DNA of 64,000 bases. It comes from Stercorarius parasiticus. Taxonomy: Eukaryota > Chordata > Aves > Charadriiformes > Stercorariidae. Location: the NCBI GenBank assembly GCA_013396915.1, contig VWZL01000728.1, positions 806,001 through 870,000 on the forward strand, given 5' to 3'. The notes under the pieces are model-generated. The model was not told where the DNA came from, made no database searches, and worked only from the letters and a program-made list of their open reading frames with translations. The translations under genes were made by a program, and so were the position numbers. Of the stretch, positions 51,282 through 61,520 are shown in pieces; position 1 is the stretch's first letter; every line of letters starts with the position of its first letter.

Positions 51282-51639
51282 GCCACAGTAGTAACAGCAA
51301 ATGGATGCATCTATACTGAAGGTTGCAGGCGAACCTTGGCTCCTCTGTTCACCCTTGGCGCTGGTTCCATCTGAGGTATCTGCAAGCAATACGGAAGCTT
51401 AATAAGCTATTTTACAGCAGCACTGAGCTCAAGTAAAGATTCTCTTTTCCATCCTTTCCACCAGCTAGTTCCATGCACGCCCAGAGAGCCTGAGTCTGTC
51501 TGCACCCATCCAGAGAGGCATTCATCAGCCACAAAGCCTTTGACAGAGTCAAAAAGGAAGCAAAACTTCAGTCTTCAGTCTCAAGAAGGAAAACTCACTG
51601 CTTTTGAGAGTCTTTTAAAGATGAAAAAAAGCAGCTCTC

Positions 51640-51663
51640 AAAAAAAAAAAAAAGAGAGAGAGA
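51640..51663. repeat. Poly-A followed by GA dinucleotide run
   Basis: Fourteen A followed by about five GA units. Confidence 0.85.
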
Positions 51664-54600
51664 TACACATGAATGAGCCAGTGCATTATTTCATCCCCCT
51701 GAATTTTATGCTCTAAGCTCTTTTGGCAAACAATTATAATGCCATGAAAGGGAAAGTGAGGAACAAAAGAGCTCCAAGGCTTGCTTTTCATCGTCAAGGA
51801 ATCATGGCTGCAATTTGAAATCCCACACGTGCTGAGGCTCTCAGACATGTAGCAAACCAGCCTGTCTTTCAGCATCACTAAATTTGGCCAACTCAGCCCA
51901 GAGTCCATTTGCTGCAGCATCAAAAATGAAATGCAGTTCTAGCAGCAATGCAAATCACATCACATAACTGAAAGACTATAAGTTTTAGTAAAGACTGAAT
52001 ATGTTCCCAGCCAATAAGCAATACTTCAAACTACACTGTGGACTCAATGTAGAAATTATTGAGTAAGATTCTTTGGCCTGCACTACACAACTAGATTATT
52101 ATCATTACTTCTTACCTGCGCTTTAAATCTATGAATCTGATGCCACGCAGAGCTGCACTTCTATGAAGAGCACCCCCTTGAGGCTTCCCTTACAAACAGG
52201 AACATGAGCATTTTGAGGACGTTGGATTTGGTGACATGTGAGAGAAGAAGAATCACCCAAACAAGAATGATTAAAGAGTGGAAAAATCTGCTGCCTTATG
52301 AAAAACTTACAGTGTTTAATCAGGGTGTGGGAACTTGTTTGGGGAAGTAGAGGGCATTTCCACCTGGGCCACAGGAGTACAAAAGCCAAAACTTGATAAA
52401 CTAAGGTTCAAGTATGGGTAAGTGGGTATCTTGTTCTATTTTGGGTGATGTTTTGTTTTGGGTTTTTTTGGTTTTTTTTTTAAACAGGAAGGGGAATTGT
52501 TCCAAGCAGACTCTACTAATGGCTGAGGTAAATTCTTCATCACTGCTAATTTTTCAATCAAGATGGGATGTTTTCCCAGGAGTTTTGCTCTTGATCAAGC
52601 AGGTATTAGTCTGAGGAATTAATCGCTGCTCAGTATCTGTGACAAGTTATTTTATTCTCCTTCATTGTCTTGCACAGCATCTGAGCACAATGTGCTTCCT
52701 ACCTTTACAACCTAGGAATTGTTTTAATAGTTGCACATTAATGAATCACCAGTGACGCAGTTATTACTTCAGGGTTTATCCACATAGCTGCTTCTACACA
52801 AACTTTTTTTATTTAGGTTTACACAAAGAGTGTAACCCAGTATTTTCAAAAAGTATCTGCTCTGAGGAAGATTAGTGTCAAAAGATTCCTTCTCTAAAGC
52901 TTATCCTACCACGATACTATCCTACTCTGCATGCAGGTAATTAATCTCTTAATATCTTTACTCCATGAAGCAGGGAGACTACTGGAAAGCAAAGCAGGTG
53001 AACCAGGTCATATGAGGACTCTCTTTTTAGCATGATCCCTTCTACCCTAACACGGTGAGCTAAAGAAATCACTATCAAGGTGTCCTTGCCTGTATTCACC
53101 ACCTTCCCTAGTATTATGCCTAAAAATCTTCCATTGCCTAGCTTTACAAACACAACAGCATTTTGGTTTAAACACCTATTTTGTCACAGCTTCATGGCTC
53201 TTCAAGAAAGAAAAAGATAGATTCAAAGCTGCTCAAGATCGTTCACATTTCAAACACATCTTTTTACTCTTCCACCAGCCATTCAGCCAGCAGCACATTG
53301 TTGGCTCTGATAGCACTTGCATGTTCCTAGCATTGGTCCGACATCAGCTAGCTGATTTTTGCCTTCTGTGGTCTCCATTGTGTAATTAGTTGGGGAGGAA
53401 GTCAAAGAGGTGAGATCACGATTTTTCATGCTGTTGAGCCATCAGACCCATGCAACCTATCAACCTGCACATCTGCAGTGTAATATTTTGCTTGTTGATG
53501 GGATCTAAATTGGACCTAATGCACTGCAGAGAACACGGGCTCAGTCTCAAGTTAACACTTGTTATTGCACATTGTCCAATTTCCACACTGGCTTCACCAT
53601 CCCATTACATAATATTCTAATGGGACATTTTAAGATAGGGTAGGATGGGTCACAAGACGAAAAAAATGTGCTGAATGCGCTCAAGTAAGAATTATTCAAC
53701 CTCTCGACTCCTTCCATAGTCAGCTTCTAATATGTTATGCTGCTCTTCCCAAGGAAAATAATAATCATTGTACCATCACTAGCCATCCTCAAATTCTTCA
53801 CATTTCTTCTACCAAGCTTCCTTTACCCTTCTGAGAAGCATTCGCAGCTCAGGTGAACCTTAGCCCTCCGCTTTGTATCATCAACAATGAATTATTGAGC
53901 ACCAATTCTTAAAGTACATACACAAATAGCAATAACCTGTGAACCTTTTCCTGGTATATGGACAATTTTACAAATAAATTTGATAGCAGATAAGGAAATT
54001 TTAGGGGTCTGGATGGCTAGTGCTTGCACTCACTTTATACTACTTCTGGTATCAGATGTATGGGAAAGTAGTTTTAAAACACAGTCCTTTGCATTGGGCT
54101 AATTTTTTGCAAAAGCTGGAGCCAGAGTTGACCTTCTGACATGTGTTTTCTTGTGCCTACTTCCAAGATCCCTTGCAGATATTTGCCAAGAGCAAAGGTG
54201 AAAGTGCAGACGTACAGAAAGAAATCAATGTACTTCTGACTTCGGTTGGCCCTGAAGTGTATTTTCAGATTTCTGTTGCACAGAAACAAAAAGAGTTTTA
54301 GGAAGTATCCAGCCTGTAAGATTCTAACTAGATTTTTTTCTGGATCATTTGCCCACAATGAAAAGTTCCAGAGAATAAGCAGCAGTAGAGAGAGGAAGGT
54401 TAAAAATGCACTCCAAAATAATCACAACAATACATTTTTCCTTATCCTAAATAGACAGAGGCCCTGGGCCAAATTCCAAAGGGGAATCAAGCACAACTTA
54501 TGTTTTTCCTGGCCCTTTCACCTACACAAGTTTCTTTACTCTCACAGTATCCTGAACTCCTCTTATGTTCCAAAGCGTCATTGATGATGTTCCCATTCTA

Positions 54601-54726
54601 TCCAGGTGTATGCAATTCCCTGTGAATTTGTATGCATTGCCGACAATATCTTAAACAGTCAAAGACAGAATTATAGAAGTGAAGCAACAGAGACCAACAC
54701 AGCAGCCCTGATCACCTCTGCGCTCA
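51664..54726. other. Intronic stretch without recognised element
   Basis: A G/T-rich low-complexity run lies at 52439-52485 (TTTTGTTTTGGG and similar). Otherwise unique-looking, with no exon recognised. Confidence 0.5.
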
Positions 54727-54986
54727 CAGAACAACACAGTGATAGGGGTTGGAAGGGACCTCTGGAGATCATCCAGTCCAACCCCCCTGCCAGAGTAGGG
54801 TCACCTAGAGCAGGTTGCCCAGGAGCGTGTCCAGGTGGGTTTTGAATGTCTCCAGAGATGGAGACTCCACCACTTCTCCAGGCAGCCTTTTCCAGTGCTC
54901 TGCCACCCTCAAAGTAAAGAAGTTCCTCCTCATGTTTAGATGGAACTTCCTATGTTCAAGTTTGTGCCATTACCTCTTTTCCTGTC
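54727..54986 (-). mobile_element. CR1 LINE 3' fragment (about 260 bp)
   Basis: On plus it carries 'ggggttggaagggacctc', 'tggagatcatccagtcc', 'tttgaatgtctccagag', 'agactccaccacttctcc' and 'aagaagttcctcctcatg'. This is the reverse complement of the CR1 3' untranslated region plus the last ORF2 codons. It is 5'-truncated near the word 'cctcttttcctgtc', in sense with the host gene. Confidence 0.93.
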
Positions 54987-55769
54987 TTGCTCCACAGAAT
55001 CATTTTCCATACAGAGATCTGGAAAATCTCCTTCACACACTGGACTGTAGCCACCATCCTTGCTTGCGTGGGCCACACATCACTGCACACCTTCCTGACC
55101 AGGCACAAACAACAGATGGTTTTAGAGGAGATGCATGTGCTGCCCACACTCGAGTTGGGAAGAGCAAAACACAGGCTAGAAAACCACAGCCATTCTGTGC
55201 AGCAGTCAGGCCTGCTCCCTCTGCACTCTAAACCAGCACAAACAGCAAAGGCTTCACACCTCTGAGTTTCTGAGAGCACAAAGCAAGTCATAACATTTAG
55301 ATTCATGAGACTGAGATCACTTTATGCTACACTTCTAATGGGAAATCCCGCGTATCCCCATCTTGTTCGCAACTTCCTTACCTCAAGAAGTATTAATCAC
55401 ATGAAGAAATATAAAAACAAGGAAAAAAATGCCTTACACTCCATCTGTCCTTTGGAAAGCTTTTAAGTCATCACGTTAACTGAAATTCATTGCAACTATT
55501 AAACTCATTTTTCCCTAAAGTCAGCTCTCTCCCTGAACACCCCTACTGTTTGAAATGGCAAGGAGAGACAGTGGTAGGGCCTATTTACACCTTTGTTTGA
55601 AGGTGAGTCTGTACCATCTGATTTCTAATTCAGATCCATCCGTCACAATCGGGTACACAACCCTGGTCTCTCAAACCACACGTTCCCAGCAGCCTGACCA
55701 CCGTGGTGTTGTCAAATTCCCTCCCTCCACTCACAAAGGCACCTTATGCTAACTTTAGAGCAGCACTTT

Positions 55770-55945
55770 CCGAGATCAATGATAATTGACTGATTAAGTA
55801 TGCCTAATGCTGCCAGAATGTGAGCTGATTGTGTAATGGTGCTAATTAGTAACTGCCAGAGCTCATTCCAATTATTAACCTTTATGAATGTCATTTTTAA
55901 AGATAAGAGTTTGCAACACAGCCTACTGCAGCATTTGTAATGGTT
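55770..55945. promoter_or_regulatory. Candidate conserved noncoding element (ATTA/TAAT-rich)
   Basis: About 175 bases with GATAATTGACTGATTAAG, GTAATGGTGCTAATTAGT and CAATTATTAACC type words spaced through otherwise complex sequence. Homeodomain and SOX-like words without tandem repetition are what vertebrate developmental enhancers often look like. No conservation data are available here. Confidence 0.3.
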
Positions 55946-58696
55946 TTTGTCACAGGATGAGAGTGAACACAGTGACCACTGAAGCTGAGATAAAGGTAGC
56001 ATAAGAAAGAAGCCCTAGCAACAAAGGATTTTACCTTTGCTTCCTGCAAGTGATACAAAGGCTTTAACAATAGAAAGGTGGAACATCTGCGCAGAAAAAT
56101 TCAAGAACCCACTTTTTCCATGAGACCTCAGCTACTCAGCAATGCCACTGCCAAGCATCCCTCAAAAGCTTCCCACCGGTGCAAGTACCAAACCAATTGC
56201 CTGATCTGCCAGGTGGGCATGCTTGCAAAGTGCCATGTCCAGTGACATTCTGGAAGCAGAGACACACAAGTAGAACAAGCTTGCTGTTGCAGTACTGTTG
56301 CATACCAAGGAAAAGCACCATTCCCATGTCTGCAGAGTCTCAACTCTGATTCTGCTGCTATGTTAGGCAATAGAGGACGTTTTGTGATGAACCACAGTCA
56401 CCAGGGTGCATGCTAGATATACCTAAACAACTAAGCTAAACCACAGCCTACTTCACCCTTACCTATCCCTCAAACAAACTACATGCATTGTCACTATATA
56501 AAAGGAGCACTTCCAAAGAGGGAATATGGACTTCTTATATCTCTCCCACTACACAACAGGGCCATGTCCTGTTACATAGCCATACTTGTGCTCATCACCA
56601 TCAAAATGCAAGATACAAACTTTTCAGGTGGTGGTGTAACTAACACCCCTCAGCCCCTACAATGAGGTAGCATTGGTGCAGACCACCCTCCAAGTCCTCA
56701 GAGGGGCAGATGGTCCACCACAGGCTCCCTTCCCATGTCTCATACAAAATAGAAATAGTGCACTTGTGGGTACAAAGCTAAATGTGCTGTGTTAACTCTG
56801 TATTCCTCATAGACATCCCTTTTACCTTTATTGGTTACAGATAATAGAACCAATGGGATTTTAATCTTCCATGGGACATTTATTCTCTGCTCTGCTAGAT
56901 GCACACTGAATGATGTACCATGGTCCACTGCTTACTCTGTAGCTTTAACTACTCCATGGCAATATAACATTATATCTGAAACCTTACATTTTAACAGATG
57001 ATCTTACTGCCTTGGTTTTCCTTAGCCACGCTTACAGCTGCAAGTAACCCAAAGAAAGGACAAGCCCTCCCACACACTAGCTTTAGAGAGATCTGTGTCT
57101 GGGGCACCTCAAGGTCAACTGCTTGTCTGTGATCCCTGAAGTAATTACACAAGACCCACAGATGGATCATGGTCTGCTGAGGTCCTCAGGAAACTCGTAC
57201 ATACCTTGGTGCTGATGGAAGCTGTACAATTCTCCTGTTTGTACACCAGGCCCTGGGGCCTATTCCCTGTGTAGAGACTACTCTTCCCCACGCTGTTCCT
57301 GACTTCTGCTCTGAACCTGCTGCTTGCTCTTCCCCCTCCAGGACCAACAATCAAAAACCAGGCTTCCTTCTTAAAGCAAATCACTATTACAATTTCTGTC
57401 ATTTCAGAGAAAGAGATGCAAGAGGACCAACGCTACACACATTTCGTTTTCCATGGGGCCGATTACTCCATGTGAGCTTCAGACCCCTGTAAGACTTGAG
57501 CCTACGTCCCAGTGACAGGTTGCTCTTCCTTTCTGCGTACCTATCCCTGGGTGGTTTTTGAAACTCCCAAGGCTTGTAAAAACTGGTAATTACAGATGGT
57601 ACTAGTCCCAGCTTATCGCTTGCCCGCCCCACTCCCGTGCACAGCACAGTGTATGAACTCAGACCCCAAGGTACACGAGTCCATGCCAAGACCCTGGGCT
57701 GTGAAGGTGCACAGCTGAGCTGCTCACATCCGTTCAGCCCAGCTAACTCCACTATGAAGCCCCGCACCCCTGGCAGCAGTTACAGGTAGCTGGAGACAGA
57801 TGCGTCTCAAATGCACCAGAACTCACTCAGGTAAGTTCATAGTGTGCCTCTCACTTCTGGGCAAAACTACTACCTGGCTTTGGGGTAAGACTTGGCAGTA
57901 ACAGTTGTATTAAAAATCCAGCCATCTTCCTGTAACCAGTCTCCTATTATCATCTTCCTCACAGATCCTCTGAGCTAGACTACAAGATCCATAAAAGAAA
58001 ATGTAACAGTCCTGTTACAGATGCCATACAATATTCTTAGATTTGTCATGGGGAAATATCCCTCAACTATTCCAATACAGCGCCACACTTGCATGCCTGA
58101 CAGACTTGCAGGATGCTGAATGCCCAGCTCCTGCAGATAGCCTGTTGCTAGGTTCAGGCATCTGGAGAGCAAGCTTCAGGGATAACTGGATATGAGCGAG
58201 TACTACTATTTATGGAGGTAATTCTCTGAAGTAACTGGCCATCAAAGACCCAGAAACAAGCCCTAATAATCTGGTTATGGAACGGTCTCACTAACCTTGT
58301 ACAGTTCTAATTCAGAGGCTGGAACCCTACATGTAAAACTGCACCAGCTATGATGTAGTAGTTTACAAGAGCTTTCATTTTTACTTGGTCAGGCATATAC
58401 TGTAAAAGAACGGGCTGACAGATTTTACAGATGAAGAACATGTGGTAAGTAAATAAATCAAAAGCTACCTTCCAGGCTGGGGGAATGTAGCCCTTTGTAA
58501 ATATTATTTGGAGAAGTGACCGCTTGATACTGGGCACTTATTAACTTCATTAGAAGCCTAATGAATGTACCGCAGAGATAATGAAAGAGACAGACCAGAC
58601 TAAAAGAAAGATGGAAGGACTTCTTGCACGTTTTTTAACAATGTTTCTCCATCCTTCAGATTATTTATAGCCATTATAAAATGGCAGTGCATTTGA

Positions 58697-58707
58697 GGGG
58701 GGGGGGG
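58697..58707 (+). repeat. Homopolymer run of 11 G
   Basis: An uninterrupted run of 11 G, likely to be length-variable and error-prone in assembly. Confidence 0.95.
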
Positions 58708-58825
58708 AAGCACACAACATAATAGAACACCAATATAAACAGACACAACCCATGTTAAAGTACTAAATTCTACCAGCCACAGTACAAAGCATCAAAGATT
58801 TATATGACTTGGTCCCAAGCCTAAT

Positions 58826-58880
58826 TGGAAAGAAAAGAAAAGTCGAGGGAGGAGGGAGAGGGGAAGAGAAAGGAAAAGAA
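58826..58880 (+). repeat. Polypurine tract
   Basis: About 55 bases that are nearly all A or G (GGAAAGAAAAGAAAAG, GAGGGAGGAGGGAG), broken only by a TC. Mirror-like polypurine sequence can form triplex DNA; that role is inferred. Confidence 0.8.
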
Positions 58881-59265
58881 CAGCTCACTCAAAGAGAAAC
58901 AAATCATGTAAGCTGATGTAAAGCCTAGGTTTAGTGTGGACAGGGGAACCACGTCCCACACCAACACAGAAGCTGCTCAGTGCAAGAACCTGCTGGCTCC
59001 TGATACAACCCTGACTGATCAGAGGCCAAGGGACTTTCTGAGCCACAAATAAAGTCTCTGCATGTAATACAATCCTTGTGAGGTGTTCAGTTTGGGTTTT
59101 TTTGTCTCTAGGGGCTCATCCAGACTCCACTTGAACCCATGTGAACTTTACCTACCAAAACATGTTCCAGAGAAATTCACAGATTAACTACATGTTGTCC
59201 TAAGATCCTAAGAAACAAATTCTTCTACTTGTTCTGAACCTTTGTCCAATGCTCCTTTATTCTTC

Positions 59266-59690
59266 ACAGAATCACAGGATGGTTGACATTGGAAAGGACC
59301 CCTAGAGCTCATCTAGTCCAACCCTCTGCTCAAGCAGGGCCACCTAGAGCCTATTGTACAGGCCCAGTCCAGGTGGCTTTTGAATATCTCCACGGATGGA
59401 GACTCTACAACCTCCCTGGGCAACCTGTGCCAGTGCTCAGTCAACTGCACAGTAAAAAAGGTTTCCTGATATTCAGAGGGAAGCTCCTGAATTTCAGTTT
59501 GTGCACATTCATTGTCTCTTGTCCTGTCACTGGGCACCACTAAGAAGACAGCAGCTCTGTCTTCTTTCAGTTATTTCTTCTCCTTTCAGGTATTTGCACA
59601 CATTGATGAGATCACACACACGCCTTCTCTTCTCCAGGCTAAAGAACCCCAGCTCTCTCAGCCTGTCCCCACATGAGAGATGCTCCACCC
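59266..59690 (-). mobile_element. CR1 LINE 3' fragment (about 425 bp)
   Basis: The 3' end is at 59266 ('acagaatcacaggatgg'), followed on plus by 'gagctcatctagtccaac', 'cacctagagcctattgta', 'ctccctgggcaacctgtg' and 'cttctccaggctaaagaa'. Minus-strand translation gives fragments of the CR1 ORF2 end: HWHRLPREVVESPSVEIFKS. Truncated near 'gagatgctccaccca'. In sense with the host gene. Confidence 0.93.
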
Positions 59691-61394
59691 ACTTGCTTTG
59701 GTAAGGACCCTATCCACACCACATGATTTTGTAAGATTTTTTCATATTCTTTCCTGGGCATCTCTTTTCAGGCTTTCCATGTCCTACTAGATCAGATATA
59801 GTAAGAAAGTTCTTATGTAATTTATTATGAAAGTTCTTATTTTGCCGTTATCTATTTGCATATTTATAAGTTAATTTAACGTGTGGTTTTCATTAATATT
59901 GGCACATAACCACGTTGAATGCATTCGCCACTAATCTGTGCCAGCGAAACTCCTCTGCACAGTAAAGAGTGATCAGAAAAAGACGTTAGTAAGGCCAAAA
60001 CAAATTCATCTTTAAGTGTGGCTTCCTGCAAAAAGTTTTGCAGTCAGCATCCAAATCTAATTAGAATGTAAGATGAGATAACTCAACAAAAGGAGCAGCT
60101 CTCTAATGAGAGCAATGGAATTGCTGCTCCAAATGATAAAGAAGAGATGCAATAGCCAATTCCTGTTAACAGATGCAGCTCTGCTGATGCAGCAACAGTC
60201 ACAACACCCACAGGATCTGCAACAGCAGGTTCTTGGCTACAGACTCCCCCCCGAAAAGAAGCCTTGCTTCTTTTCTACACAAATAGGCAAAGCACTACAA
60301 ACATACTTTACCTGCCATCCCTGACAAGATGACTTCACAGGGACTGTGATGCTTCAAAAACACATTGCTTTTGGCAAATCTTCCTCTAACCTCCTCCACC
60401 AAAGCCCCAGGACTAAATGCCTGGGAACGTGACCTCAGCTCAAAATTCATTTCCAATGAGACAGGATGTCTCCCTTCTTGAGGAGCTCATAATTAAAGAA
60501 ATTCATTAACAAGGACAGAAAAACTTGATGAAATATAGCATACATAGCCTGAAAAAACAGCAACAAGCATATTCTTCCAGCTCCCTAAAACACCTTTTTT
60601 TTTTCCCCCCCACAAGAGACTTCCTTAATTCACACTGAGGTCCTCATGATTGTATCAATACCAGAAACATTTTTTGGCATTAAATTCCCTAAATTTCCCA
60701 TTCTATCATCTAGTTTTCTGGAATGGAAAGACTAGAGATCTAGACACTGTCACACCCAGTTCTGTGTCCGAAAGGACTTGTCTGGAAAATTAAATTACGT
60801 CAAAGAGTCTGGGGGTTTGTTGCTTGGGGGTGGGGGGTTATGGGTTGTGGTTTTTTTCTAAACTACAAAGTATGCTTTTAATCCAATAAAGTAGCTTTAC
60901 TAAGAAAACGTGATAGCGTCCAAGACAGTCACCAGTTGGGCAATGGATGGAGAACCTACTTGTGGTGTAGAAGACTCAAATCCTTTGGTTGAATAAAACA
61001 GCCACAGTAGATGGGATGAAAAATTTGTATTGCCTGATAATCTGCCACAGAATATTCTAGGAGAAGTACATGGAAGAGATAAAATGCAGCCTGATTCTTC
61101 CCATGGTCTCTCCCCCAGCTCTCTTAACTTCATGATCTCCAAATCCCAGAAGCACTGAAATATTGTGGCATATCATGTCTCCAGTACAATCCCACCTATT
61201 CCATTAGAAAACCTAAAGCATGAATAACTCATTGCTGAAGAACAGGTAACAAAAAACGGATGACGTTTCTGCAACACTGATCCAGAAGCTGTAGACCTGT
61301 CTGTTCCTTGAATGTCACATCATAAAATAATTAATGTAAGCCACAGGCTACTGCCATGCTATCATGTTTAACAGCCACCAGCAGAAATATCCTC
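59691..61394. other. Intronic stretch without recognised repeat
   Basis: Holds a G-rich patch (60811-60844) and a T/C homopolymer boundary near 60595-60612. No exon recognised. Confidence 0.5.
60811..60844 (+). other. Potential G-quadruplex sequence
   Basis: Four G runs (5, 5, 6 and 3) are separated by loops of 10, 1 and 4 bases, which satisfies a relaxed G3+ quadruplex pattern. It lies on the plus strand, which is the template strand for the SorCS transcript, so any structure would form in DNA and not in the pre-mRNA. Confidence 0.55.
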
Positions 61395-61520
61395 CATTAA
61401 TTCATTGAATTCCCTTTTGAAATCCATTTACACTTTTATTATTTCTGCCTCACAACATCCTGTAGCAATGAGTTTCACAATTTAATTACTTGCAGAATAA
61501 AAAAGCACTTCCCTTTATGC
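61395..61520 (-). mobile_element. Ancient CR1/L3-like fragment (degraded)
   Basis: On plus the order 'cccttttgaaatcca', 'ttctgcctcacaacatcc', 'tgtagcaatgagtttcac', 'aatttaattacttgcag', 'aaaaagcacttccctt' follows the reverse complement of an old CR1 ORF2 C-terminal segment common in reptiles ('cacaacatcctgtggcaaggagttccacag'). No intact frame. Confidence 0.6.

Larger units (their letters stand above)
54987..59265. other. Intronic stretch, with one candidate conserved block
   Basis: Contains the ATTA-rich block at 55770-55945, a G11 run at 58697-58707 and a purine-rich tract at 58826-58880. No exon or repeat family recognised. Confidence 0.5.

Noticed and set aside
52121..52389. Possible extra SorCS exon on minus with a GTAAGA donor and an arginine-completing end
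   Set aside because: The in-frame peptide before the donor does not resemble the expected TESSLW end of the preceding exon, and no good acceptor defines it.
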